Source of the DNA: Oscillospiraceae bacterium
GTDB lineage: Bacteria > Bacillota > Clostridia > Oscillospirales > Acutalibacteraceae
Direction: 5' to 3'
Length of the DNA stretch: 64,000 nucleotides
Assembly: GCA_015066205.1 (NCBI GenBank)
Contig: SVOV01000001.1
Coordinates: forward strand, 122,913-186,912
In this document: piece by piece, positions 8,027 through 15,554 of the stretch
Layout: each line of letters starts with the position of its first letter
Numbering within the stretch: the first letter of the stretch is position 1
Made by a program: the position numbers and the translations under genes
The notes under the pieces: generated by a model
Told to the model about the DNA's origin: nothing
Seen by the model: the letters and a program-made list of their open reading frames with translations, nothing else
The model's database searches: none

Positions 8027-8977
8027 TTGGATTTTTCACTGTTTTTTCAGAACTGCCTCATTGCTGCCGAGCAGGTCATAATCTTATATATCATCGTGGC
8101 TGTAGGCTTTATCTGTGATAAAAAAGGAATATTTACCGAAAAGACATCAAGGGCGGCAAATGATCTGCTGTTTTATATCATAACCCCCTGTGTCATAATA
8201 AAATCGTTTCTTACTACGGAATTTACCGCCGATACCACAAAGGGTCTTCTTCTTGCGGCGTTGGGCGGTGTTCTGACTCATATTCTCGGAATCGCTATTG
8301 CCGAGCCCTTTTTCAGAAAAAAGGATAATCCCAATAATGCAGTCTTTAAATTCGCCTGTGTTTACGGAAATATGGGTTATATGGCACTTCCTCTTGCTGA
8401 GGCGGTGCTGGGCAATGAGGGTGTTTTCTACTGTTCGGCGGGTATCATTGTTTTTCAGGTCTTCACCTTTACCCACGGAATATGGCAGATGAACCGCGGA
8501 AAAACAGGCGGAGAGAAATTCACTCCCAAAAAGCTGTTCTTTAATCCCGGTGTTATTGCCGTGTGCATCGGTCTTCCGTTTTTCCTTCTTAAAATAAAGA
8601 TGCCTGAAATCGTTATGTCCCCCGTTTCCTTTATCGGCTCAATGAATACCCCTCTTGCAATGCTGATGCTGGGAACCTATATGTCAAATGCAGGGCTTAA
8701 AACTATTTTCAGGAATAAGGAGCAGTATCTTGTTGCTCTTGTAAAAATTATTTTTGTGCCTGTGGCTTTTTATGCTATAATGAAGCTGACAGGACTTCTC
8801 TCGGGTGCTCTTTTTACCGCCTGTATGATTCAGGCATCCGCACCCAGTGCCAACAATACGGTAATGTTTGCCGCAAAATATGACAGAGATACGGGTGTTG
8901 CATCAAAAACGGTTGCCTTTGTGAGCTTTGCTTCAATTCTCACAATGCCTGTTATGATAGCTCTCACCCAGATGTAA
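8027..8977 (+). CDS. AEC-family (auxin efflux carrier-like) transporter
   Basis: 316 residues with about ten transmembrane helices in the two-inverted-repeat pattern of the AEC family. Signatures: VAVGFICDKKGIF near the N-terminus, FYIITPCVIIKSF (helix 2, with the conserved Pro), the central ACVYGNMGYMALPLAEAVLG, and C-terminal ASAPSANNTVMFA. Bacterial members carry organic acids such as malate or malonate, or amino acids; the substrate here is not known. Translation appears to start at a TTG (8027) preceded by GGAG at 10 bases. It follows the unknown membrane protein by 15 bases and precedes the Fe-S gene by 4, so one operon is likely. Confidence 0.82.
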   Translation: MDFSLFFQNCLIAAEQVIILYIIVAVGFICDKKGIFTEKTSRAANDLLFYIITPCVIIKSFLTTEFTADTTKGLLLAALGGVLTHILGIAIAEPFFRKKDNPNNAVFKFACVYGNMGYMALPLAEAVLGNEGVFYCSAGIIVFQVFTFTHGIWQMNRGKTGGEKFTPKKLFFNPGVIAVCIGLPFFLLKIKMPEIVMSPVSFIGSMNTPLAMLMLGTYMSNAGLKTIFRNKEQYLVALVKIIFVPVAFYAIMKLTGLLSGALFTACMIQASAPSANNTVMFAAKYDRDTGVASKTVAFVSFASILTMPVMIALTQM

Positions 8978-8981
8978 AAAT

Positions 8982-9755
8982 ATGGATAAGATATTTGAAG
9001 GACTTCCTTACGGATTCAGCGATTTTTCTCTTGTTAAGGATTCTCTTATTCCCTGTGCCGCTGTGAAGCGTCTGCCCGAAAATGCCAGAACGGTAATTTC
9101 AGTGCTCTTCCCCTATTACCTCGGAGAAGAGGTCTACGAAAAGGCAAATGTTTCAAGGTATGCCGTAAGTGAGGATTATCATATAATTACAGGGGAGATA
9201 ATAAAAAGGATCACAGAAAGGCTGAAGGCTCTTTATCCCGAAAATAAGTTTGAAGCCTTTATTGATAATTCACCCTTACCCGAGGTACGCTGTGCCGTCA
9301 GCGCGGGACTCGGAGTTATGGGTCTCAATAATCTTTTTATGAACCGCGAATACGGCTCATGGGTCTTTCTCGGAGAAATTGTGACAGACCGTTTCTTTCC
9401 TCCCACGGGAGAAAAAATAACCCTCTGCGCAGAATGTAATAAATGCATTGAAGCGTGTCCCGTGAATGCTCTTACGGGAACGGGGCTTATAAAAGAAAAA
9501 TGTCTTTCGTTTCTTTCACAGAAAAAGGGAGAGCTTGACGAAAACACAAAAAGACTTATCTTTGAAACGGGCTGTGCCTGGGGCTGTGATATCTGTCAGA
9601 AAGTATGTCCCTATAACGGCAAGGTAAAGATTACCCCCATAAAGGAATTCATAGACAGCGCCTGTCCCGAGGTGACAAAGGAAACGGATATTGAAAATCG
9701 GGCATTCTCCTGGAGAGGAAAGGCTGTAATAGACAGAAATCTCGATATTATCTGA
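8982..9755 (+). CDS. QueG-like double [4Fe-4S] protein (short form)
   Basis: 257 residues. Two ferredoxin-type cluster motifs are seen: CAECNKCIEACPVNAL (about 145-160) and CAWGCDICQKVCPYN (about 198-212), with the spacing of epoxyqueuosine reductase QueG, the cobalamin-dependent enzyme for the last step of tRNA queuosine synthesis. The preceding 140 residues (DUF1730-like) contain the family block VSAGLGVMGLNNLFMNREYGSWVFLGEI with G-W-x-G-like turns. QueG proteins are commonly 310-380 residues and many end in HEAT-like repeats; this one lacks them. It may therefore be a QueG paralogue of other function. It begins 4 bases after the AEC gene. Confidence 0.75.
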   Translation: MDKIFEGLPYGFSDFSLVKDSLIPCAAVKRLPENARTVISVLFPYYLGEEVYEKANVSRYAVSEDYHIITGEIIKRITERLKALYPENKFEAFIDNSPLPEVRCAVSAGLGVMGLNNLFMNREYGSWVFLGEIVTDRFFPPTGEKITLCAECNKCIEACPVNALTGTGLIKEKCLSFLSQKKGELDENTKRLIFETGCAWGCDICQKVCPYNGKVKITPIKEFIDSACPEVTKETDIENRAFSWRGKAVIDRNLDII

Positions 9756-9806
9756 CATTAAAAAAACGGGACTTATCACCCGTTTATATAAAAAGGAGTG
9801 TTATAA

Positions 9807-10133
9807 ATGAAGCTTATTATTGCAATCGTAAATAAGGATGATTCTTCGCTTCTTACATCACACCTCAATAAAGCAGGCTTTATGTCAACAAAGCTTTCTA
9901 CCACAGGCGGATTTTTAAGAGCGGGAAATGTAACCTTTCTTATGGGCGTCGAAGATGAAAGGGTTGAAGAATGCCTCGGTATTCTTGAAGAGTGCTGCTC
10001 CAAGCGCACTCAGGTAGTCAGCACTGCCGCAGGAAACCACGCAGACCAGTTCTTTACATCCCTTCCTGTTGAAATAACCGTAGGCGGTGCAACCGTCTTT
10101 ATTACAGATGTTGAAAAATTTATCAAGATGTGA
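9807..10133 (+). CDS. darA: Cyclic-di-AMP receptor, PII-like (DarA/PstA)
   Basis: A 108-residue PII-fold protein of the DarA/PstA (YaaQ) family that binds cyclic-di-AMP as a trimer. Recognised by the opening MKLIIAIVNKDDSSLL, the T-loop region STTGGFLRAGNVTFLMGVED, the C-terminal VEITVGGATVFITDVE, and length. In Bacillus the same neighbours (yaaQ, holB, yaaT) occur, which supports the call. AAAAGGAG lies 8 bases upstream of the ATG. The TGA overlaps the GTG start of holB, so the two are translationally coupled. The regulated partner is unknown in any species to my knowledge. Confidence 0.93.
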   Translation: MKLIIAIVNKDDSSLLTSHLNKAGFMSTKLSTTGGFLRAGNVTFLMGVEDERVEECLGILEECCSKRTQVVSTAAGNHADQFFTSLPVEITVGGATVFITDVEKFIKM

Positions 10134-11041
10134 GAAAAGCTATGTTTTTTTCAGATAACAGCATCCCCGAAAATACAAGAAAAGCAATAAATTCCGCGGT
10201 GAGCCTCGGAAGACTGCCCTGCAGTATCCTTCTTACGGGGGGACACGAGGAGCTGAGGGAAAAAAGTGCACTCAGTCTTGCTTCTGCGGTGCTTTGCCCC
10301 GAGGCAAGGAAAAACGGGAATTTTCCCTGCGGAAAATGCAATACCTGTCTTCGTGTAATGTCAGGGCTTCATCCTGATATAACAATGGTTTTGCCCGAGG
10401 ACGGAAAAAAGCTTCTTTCCGTAAAAACAGTCAGAGAAAGATGCCTTTCAAGGCTTTCGGCCCCTCCTACTGAGGGAGAAAACAAGGTATTTATCTTTCC
10501 GCAGTCAGACGGGCTTCAGTCCGTTGTTCAGAATGCGCTTCTTAAATCCATAGAGGAGCCTCCCGAGGATACCATGTTCATTTTCTGTGCCGTTGCGGGT
10601 GAGGGACTTCTTACTACCGTGCTGTCCCGTCTTACGGAATATCCTCTCGGCGATCATCTTTCCTCCGAGGGCAGAAAAAGCGACGAAACGGTAGTCAGCA
10701 CAGCGGACAGTATTGCTCTCGCTCTTTGCAGTGAGGATGAATTCGGTATAATGTTAAGTCTTTCTCCCATGGTAAAGGACAGAAAGATGATGGCGTCTGT
10801 TGCCGAAAGACTTATTCTTATAATCAGAGATGCTATGGCTCAGGGGAGCGGTGCGAAGAGCCTTTCGGGGAACGAAACCGCCGCATTTGCCCTGTCAAGG
10901 AGATATAAAATATCTTCACTCTTGAAAATTAAAGAGGTTTTGGATAAAATAATAACAGAAAGCTCATTCAATGCTAATGAGAATCTTCTGATATCAAGAT
11001 TTTCTTCTCTCACTGCGCCAATTCTTAAGGAGAGATTATAA
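10130..11041 (+). CDS. holB: DNA polymerase III delta-prime subunit
   Basis: A 303-residue clamp-loader subunit. Features: N-terminal AAA+-like region with the degenerate P-loop position LTGGHEELREKSA, a zinc-binding set including CGKCNTCLRV (residues 64-73), LHPDI, the box VFIFPQSDGLQSVVQNALLKSIEEPPEDTMFIFC typical of delta-prime, and the sensor region LLTTVLSRLTEYPL. It acts with gamma/tau and delta to load the sliding clamp. Two starts are possible: GTG at 10130, overlapping the darA stop, or ATG at 10142; the GTG is used because of the coupled overlap. The C-terminal third is helical and poorly conserved, as usual. Confidence 0.9.
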   Translation: MRKAMFFSDNSIPENTRKAINSAVSLGRLPCSILLTGGHEELREKSALSLASAVLCPEARKNGNFPCGKCNTCLRVMSGLHPDITMVLPEDGKKLLSVKTVRERCLSRLSAPPTEGENKVFIFPQSDGLQSVVQNALLKSIEEPPEDTMFIFCAVAGEGLLTTVLSRLTEYPLGDHLSSEGRKSDETVVSTADSIALALCSEDEFGIMLSLSPMVKDRKMMASVAERLILIIRDAMAQGSGAKSLSGNETAAFALSRRYKISSLLKIKEVLDKIITESSFNANENLLISRFSSLTAPILKERL

Positions 11042-11077
11042 TAAAGAAAGGGCACGGAGCTACCGTGCATCGGAAAA

Positions 11078-11941
11078 ATGGCAGAAATAATCGGTGTAAA
11101 ATTCAAGGACACAGGAAAAGTATATTATTTTGACCCCGCGGGAATAAAGGTAGCACAGGGACAGCCTGTCATCGTTGAAACCGTAAGAGGTCTCGAATGC
11201 GGTGAATGTGCCGTAGGAAACAAAGAGGTTGAAGACGAGGTTCTCGTAAAGCCTCTTAAGTCCATCGTGCGTGTTGCAACGGCAGAGGACATTAAAAATG
11301 TAGAAAGAAACAAGGAAAAAGAGAAGAAGGCATTTGCTATCTGTCAGGAAAAAATCGAGCAGTTCGGTCTTGATATGCATCTTCTTGATGTTGAATATAC
11401 CTTTGACGGCTCAAAGGTGCTGTTCTTCTATACAGCTCCCGAAAGAGTCGATTTCAGAGAGCTTGTAAAGTGCCTTGCTTCAATATTCAAGGTAAGGATC
11501 GAGCTCAGACAAATTGGTGTCCGTGACGAGGCAAAGCTTCTCGGAGGCCTCGGAATCTGCGGAAGAGGCTTCTGCTGTAAGGAATTTCTTCACGATTTTC
11601 AGCCTGTTTCCATCAAAATGGCAAAGGAACAGGGCCTTTCGCTTAATCCCGTTAAAATAAGCGGTACCTGCGGAAGACTTATGTGCTGTCTGAAATATGA
11701 ACAGGCATCCTATGAGCACCTTCTTAAGATCACACCCAAGGTCGGCGCCATAGTTGAAACCGCAGACGGTAAGGGTGAGGTTGTGGATACCAATCTTCTC
11801 ACGGGAATGTTAAAGGTCCGTCTTGACAGAAATCCCGATGCCGCCCCCGGAAAATACAACCGCCGTGATGTTAAGATCATCCGTGACGGTCAGATAAGAC
11901 TTAACCGTGACGAGATTGCGGCTCTCAAGGATATTGAATAA
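11078..11941 (+). CDS. ricT: PSP1-domain protein RicT (YaaT)
   Basis: 287 residues with the PSP1 domain of RicT/YaaT. In Bacillus RicT is part of the RicA-RicF-RicT complex that carries [4Fe-4S] clusters and supports RNase Y processing, sporulation and competence. The diagnostic cysteines are all present: GLECGEC near residue 45, then GLGICGRGFCCKEFL and SGTCGRLMCCLKYE in the second half. Normal length. It lies 36 bases behind holB, as in Bacillus. Function in this organism is taken from orthology. Confidence 0.92.
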   Translation: MAEIIGVKFKDTGKVYYFDPAGIKVAQGQPVIVETVRGLECGECAVGNKEVEDEVLVKPLKSIVRVATAEDIKNVERNKEKEKKAFAICQEKIEQFGLDMHLLDVEYTFDGSKVLFFYTAPERVDFRELVKCLASIFKVRIELRQIGVRDEAKLLGGLGICGRGFCCKEFLHDFQPVSIKMAKEQGLSLNPVKISGTCGRLMCCLKYEQASYEHLLKITPKVGAIVETADGKGEVVDTNLLTGMLKVRLDRNPDAAPGKYNRRDVKIIRDGQIRLNRDEIAALKDIE

Positions 11942-11974
11942 TAATCAGAGTGTAAAAAATTTTTTAAAAACATA

Positions 11975-12002
11975 TTGAATTTTTTATATTATGTGTTACA
12001 AT
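11975..12002 (+). promoter_or_regulatory. Sigma-A promoter for ferredoxin
   Basis: TTGAAT (11975-11980), 16 bp, TACAAT (11997-12002), 29 bp before the start codon and followed by AGAAGGAGG. Confidence 0.65.
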
Positions 12003-12031
12003 TAAGAAAAACCCAGAAGGAGGATACAATT

Positions 12032-12199
12032 ATGGCATACAAAATTACAGATGCTTGCATCGCTTGCGGTGCTTGTGCAGCAGAATGCCCCGTAGAGGCT
12101 ATCTCTGAAGGCGATATCTATGTAATCGATGAGGACGCTTGCATCGAATGCGGCGCTTGTGCAGACGCTTGTCCTGTTGAAGCTCCCGTTCAGGAATAA
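12032..12199 (+). CDS. 2[4Fe-4S] ferredoxin
   Basis: A 55-residue clostridial-type ferredoxin with two CxxCxxCxxxCP motifs: CIACGACAAECP and CIECGACADACP. This is the usual size and symmetry of the low-potential electron carrier used by hydrogenases, pyruvate:ferredoxin oxidoreductase and Rnf. The ATG at 12032 is set by AGAAGGAGG upstream; an upstream in-frame extension runs through the promoter and is not coding. Own promoter and own terminator, hence monocistronic. Codon choice (GCT, TGC, ATC) suggests high expression. Confidence 0.96.
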   Translation: MAYKITDACIACGACAAECPVEAISEGDIYVIDEDACIECGACADACPVEAPVQE

Positions 12200-12222
12200 T
12201 ATATATTCTGACAAACATCCGA

Positions 12223-12262
12223 AAAGGCGTTGTGCTCACTGAGAGTACAACGCCTTTTTTAT
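12223..12262 (+). terminator. Ferredoxin terminator
   Basis: Perfect AAGGCGTTGT / ACAACGCCTT stem followed by six T. Confidence 0.9.
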
Positions 12263-12284
12263 CATAAGCAGGGAGGTTATTTTT

Positions 12285-13082
12285 ATGTTAGGTGCAATTA
12301 TAGGAGATATTGTAGGCTCAAGATTTGAAAGAAGCTCCGACAAAACAAAGGATTTTGACTTTTTTGATGAATACTGCCGTTTTACCGATGATTCTCTTAT
12401 GACAATGGCGGTAGGCTGTGCTTTGGCGGATTCGTCGCCCGATAATGAAGAAGCCTTCAAGTCCTCTCTTCGGGAAAATATGAGAGTGCTCGGCAGAATG
12501 TATCCCGATGCGGGATATGGCGGAAGCTTTTATGTCTGGCTTTGGGGCGAAACGGATAAAGCCTATGGAAGCTTCGGAAACGGCTCGGGAATGAGAGTTT
12601 CCCCCGTAGCCTGGGCGGGAAACACCATAGAAGAGGTAAGACGCCTTGCAAGATGGAGTGCCGAAATAACTCACGACCATCCCGAGGGAATAAAGGGAGC
12701 CGAAGCCATAGCCTCAGCTGTTTTTCTCGCAAGAACGGGAAAAACAAAGGAGGAAATAAGAGAGTATATTGAAGAAAATTTCTATGACCTGAACTTTACT
12801 CTTGACGAAATACGCCCCTTTTACAGCTTTGATGTTACCTGTCAGGGAAGCTGTCCTCAGGCAATTATGTGCTTTCTTGAGGGAGAGGACTTTGAGGATA
12901 CTGTGAGAAATGCGGTTTCTCTCGGCGGTGACTGTGATACCATAGGTGCTATGGCGGGCGCAATAGCCGAGGCATATTTCGGAATTCCCGCTGAAATTGA
13001 AGAAGAGGGACTTTCATACCTCGACGAATATCTTACGGATATTTATTTCGGCTATTCAGCCGCTCTTTACGGTAATAATTGA
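12285..13082 (+). CDS. ADP-ribosylglycohydrolase family protein
   Basis: A 265-residue DraG/ARH-type protein. Both metal-binding blocks are visible: GAIIGDIVGSRFE at the N-terminus with YCRFTDDSLMTMA (TDD) near residue 35, and SLGGDCDTIGAMAGAIAEA (D-x-D-T) near 210. Family members remove ADP-ribose from arginine or related groups, or act on free ADP-ribosyl compounds, using two Mg2+ or Mn2+ ions. No ADP-ribosyltransferase is in the window, so the target is unknown. AGGGAGG precedes the ATG by 9 bases. Confidence 0.88.
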   Translation: MLGAIIGDIVGSRFERSSDKTKDFDFFDEYCRFTDDSLMTMAVGCALADSSPDNEEAFKSSLRENMRVLGRMYPDAGYGGSFYVWLWGETDKAYGSFGNGSGMRVSPVAWAGNTIEEVRRLARWSAEITHDHPEGIKGAEAIASAVFLARTGKTKEEIREYIEENFYDLNFTLDEIRPFYSFDVTCQGSCPQAIMCFLEGEDFEDTVRNAVSLGGDCDTIGAMAGAIAEAYFGIPAEIEEEGLSYLDEYLTDIYFGYSAALYGNN

Positions 13083-13084
13083 TA

Positions 13085-13113
13085 TTTACTTTTTGTTTTT
13101 GTTTTGATATAAT
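13085..13113 (+). promoter_or_regulatory. Sigma-A promoter for the Gfo/Idh/MocA gene
   Basis: TTTACT (13085-13090), 17 bp, TATAAT (13108-13113), starting just after the preceding stop codon. Confidence 0.6.
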
Positions 13114-13146
13114 TCCCATATAATGCAAATACAAAGGAGACATACT

Positions 13147-14232
13147 ATGAGCGAAAAAGTAATAAAGCTCGGCGTTGTAGGACTCGGAAGAGGAACTGCT
13201 ATTGCAAGAGAGCTTTTCACAATTCCCGGCACACGGCTTGTTGCCGCCTGTGACCATAATCCTGAAATTCTTGAAAAGGGCTATAAGGAGCTGTCAGAGC
13301 TCTCGGGCTATGATATTATAAAGCTTTCCGATTACGATGAGCTTCTTAAGTGCGATATCGATGCCGTTATCGTTGCAACCGAGGCTGTTTACCATGTGCC
13401 TGTTGTAAAAAAGGCAATGGAGGCAGGAAAGCATGTTCTCAGTGAGATTCCCTCCGTAAATTCCGTTGAAGAGGCAAGAATCCTCAAGGAATGTTGTAAT
13501 GCCCATCCCGAGCTTATTTATATGGCAGCCGAAAACTGCTGCTTCTGGGCATTTATTGAAACCTGGAAAAAGATGCACGAGCAGGGTCTTTTCGGAGATA
13601 TCTCTTATGCTGAGGCTGAATATCTTCACGCTTTAGATCCCGAGGAATTCGCTCCCGATAACTATCCTCCGGGACATTGGAGAACAATCAACCCCGCCGT
13701 AAAGTATCTTACCCACGAATTAGGACCGCTTCTTTACATAATGAACGACAAGTGTGTCAGTGTTTCGGGAATGGAAGCCGATACTGTCTATAATCCCTAT
13801 TTCCCCGATATCAAATCAACGGGTGTTGCCCTCATTAAAACAGAAAAGGGTGCTGTAATAAGAATTCTCGTTTCCTTCGGCGCATACACAAGCTATGACC
13901 ATAATTTCCGTATCTGCGGAACAAAGGGTGCTATTGAAACGGGAAGGCTTGAGGTCGTTGACGATGCATATTCCTATGCAAATTTACAGTCTATCCCCGG
14001 CACATTTTCAAAGAAGATAGAAATTCCCGTAAATTCCGCTTACGCGGGAGAGAGCAAGGAGGGGCACGGCGGAGCTGACCATAAGATGGTTGCAGAATTT
14101 GTCCGCTGTCTTAAGACAGGAGAGAAGCCGGTGCTTGATGTTGATTTTGCCATCAATATGTCGCTTCCCGGTGTTCTTGCCCACGAATCCGCAGTAAACG
14201 GCGGAACAGCCATAGAGATTCCCCGCTTTTAA
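13147..14232 (+). CDS. Gfo/Idh/MocA-family NAD(P)-dependent oxidoreductase
   Basis: 361 residues. The N-terminal Rossmann motif GVVGLGRGTAIAREL, then VIVATEAVYHVPVVKKAMEAGKHVLSEIP (the EKP-like motif with SEIP in place of EKP), and an alpha/beta C-terminal domain identify the family, which oxidises or reduces sugars, inositols and amino sugars. The catalytic-lysine EKP motif reads SEI, so the usual lysine is absent; the enzyme may use another residue or be a lyase or epimerase-like member. The start at 13147 follows AAAGGAG. A terminator follows at once. Confidence 0.85.
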   Translation: MSEKVIKLGVVGLGRGTAIARELFTIPGTRLVAACDHNPEILEKGYKELSELSGYDIIKLSDYDELLKCDIDAVIVATEAVYHVPVVKKAMEAGKHVLSEIPSVNSVEEARILKECCNAHPELIYMAAENCCFWAFIETWKKMHEQGLFGDISYAEAEYLHALDPEEFAPDNYPPGHWRTINPAVKYLTHELGPLLYIMNDKCVSVSGMEADTVYNPYFPDIKSTGVALIKTEKGAVIRILVSFGAYTSYDHNFRICGTKGAIETGRLEVVDDAYSYANLQSIPGTFSKKIEIPVNSAYAGESKEGHGGADHKMVAEFVRCLKTGEKPVLDVDFAINMSLPGVLAHESAVNGGTAIEIPRF

Positions 14233-14258
14233 GTGAGGAGAGTTATCAGACGCTTATT

Positions 14259-14299
14259 CACCGCACAAAGCCGGCAAGGGCTTGTGCGGTGGTTTTTTT
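14259..14299 (+). terminator. Rho-independent terminator
   Basis: CACCGCACAA / TTGTGCGGTG stem followed by eight T. Confidence 0.88.
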
Positions 14300-14457
14300 T
14301 GCACTTTCGAGCCGGCGGCAGTGTTCATCCCGAGGGCGGAAAAGTCTAACATTTTTTTTCGTATTATCAATTAAAATTTATCATCAATAATCTATTGAAA
14401 ACAAAGTTTACGGGTGCTACAATTCTTCTTTGTAATATTATTAAAAGGTCAGGGAAA

Positions 14458-15201
14458 ATGGAAACGATTTATTCACTTAAGGCAAACAGAAAGGAATTTT
14501 TTCAGGGACTGCGTGACGGACTTCCGATAGGGCTCGGATATTTTGCCGTTGCCTTTTCTCTCGGTGTTATGGCAAGGCAAGCAGGGCTTTCTGCCTTTCA
14601 GGGCTTTCTTGCAAGTGCGGTGTGTGCCGCCTCGGCAGGAGAGTATGCCGCCTTTACGGTCATAGGTGCGGGTGCATCATATCTTGAAACGGCAATAGTT
14701 ACCTTTGTTGCCAATGCAAGATATATGCTGATGTCCTGTGCTCTCAATCAGAAGACCGACCCGAAAATGCCCTTTATACACAGACCCCTTTCGGCTATGT
14801 ATGTAACAGACGAGCTTTTCGGAATCTCTGTTGCAAGACAGGGGCTTTTTAATCCCTATTATCACTATGCCGCGTCTTTGGTGGCTGTGCCCCTGTGGTC
14901 ACTCGGTACTGCCATCGGAATTATTGCGGGAAATATAATGCCCGCCGCAGCAGTAAGCGCCCTTTCCGTTGCTCTTTACGGAATGTTTATGGCTGTTTTT
15001 ATTCCTCCCGCAAAAAAAGATAAGATCATCGCTTCTCTTGTTGTTATAAGCTTTATTTTAAGCTTTGCCGCGTCAAAGCTTCCCTTTATTTCCGGCTTGG
15101 CAGAGGGCACGAGAACAATAATCCTCACCGTAATTATTGCAGGCGCTGCCGCAGTTTTCTTCCCGAAAAAGGATGAAGAGGAGGAAGAGAAGAATGGATA
15201 A
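14458..15201 (+). CDS. azlC: AzlC family branched-chain amino acid exporter, large subunit
   Basis: 247 residues with about six to seven membrane segments. Family blocks: FFQGLRDGLPIGLGYFAVAFSLGVMARQAGLS, then ASAGEYAAFTVI, and ARYMLMSCAL followed by TDELFGI. AzlC with AzlD exports branched-chain amino acids, or analogues such as azaleucine. An ATG at 14458 with AAAGG 9 bases upstream is chosen over a TTG 21 codons earlier, as the family starts near here. The stop overlaps azlD. Confidence 0.9.
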   Translation: METIYSLKANRKEFFQGLRDGLPIGLGYFAVAFSLGVMARQAGLSAFQGFLASAVCAASAGEYAAFTVIGAGASYLETAIVTFVANARYMLMSCALNQKTDPKMPFIHRPLSAMYVTDELFGISVARQGLFNPYYHYAASLVAVPLWSLGTAIGIIAGNIMPAAAVSALSVALYGMFMAVFIPPAKKDKIIASLVVISFILSFAASKLPFISGLAEGTRTIILTVIIAGAAAVFFPKKDEEEEEKNG

Positions 15202-15520
15202 AAATATTTATATATATATTCTTGTTATGGGCGTTGTATCTTACGCCATAAGAGCAATTCCTCTCACTCTTCTCAAAAAGCCCATAAAGAACAGGTTCGT
15301 AAGATCCTTTCTCTATTATGTCCCCTATGTGACTCTTGCGGTTATGACCTTTCCTGCAATAATTGATGCTACCCGTTCTCCCGTTTCGGGAATTGTCGCT
15401 CTTGTTACAGGCGTTGTGACAGCTGCCGTCGGCTTTAATCTCATAAAGGTTGCGCTGTCGTGCTGTGCCGCAGTTTTTGTAACAGAGCTTATAATGCAGC
15501 TTCTGAATATGATTCAATAA
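15194..15520 (+). CDS. azlD: AzlD family branched-chain amino acid exporter, small subunit
   Basis: 108 residues, four hydrophobic segments, with RAIPLTLLKKPIKN and SFLYYVPYVTLAVMTFPAII typical of AzlD. The ATG at 15194 overlaps the last 8 bases of azlC, and GAGGAGG lies inside the azlC end, so the subunits are translationally coupled. Works with AzlC in the membrane. Confidence 0.9.
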   Translation: MDKNIYIYILVMGVVSYAIRAIPLTLLKKPIKNRFVRSFLYYVPYVTLAVMTFPAIIDATRSPVSGIVALVTGVVTAAVGFNLIKVALSCCAAVFVTELIMQLLNMIQ

Positions 15521-15551
15521 AAAACACCCGAAAAATTTTTCGGGTGTTTTT
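15521..15551. terminator. Bidirectional terminator
   Basis: A near-perfect palindrome, AAAACACCCGAAAAA / TTTTTCGGGTGTTTT, serving azlCD and the convergent carboxypeptidase gene. Confidence 0.9.
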
Positions 15552-15554
15552 ATA

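Noticed and set aside
8027..8977. Frameshift or missing start in the AEC transporter gene because no ATG is found
   Set aside because: A TTG codon preceded by GGAG gives a full-length family member.
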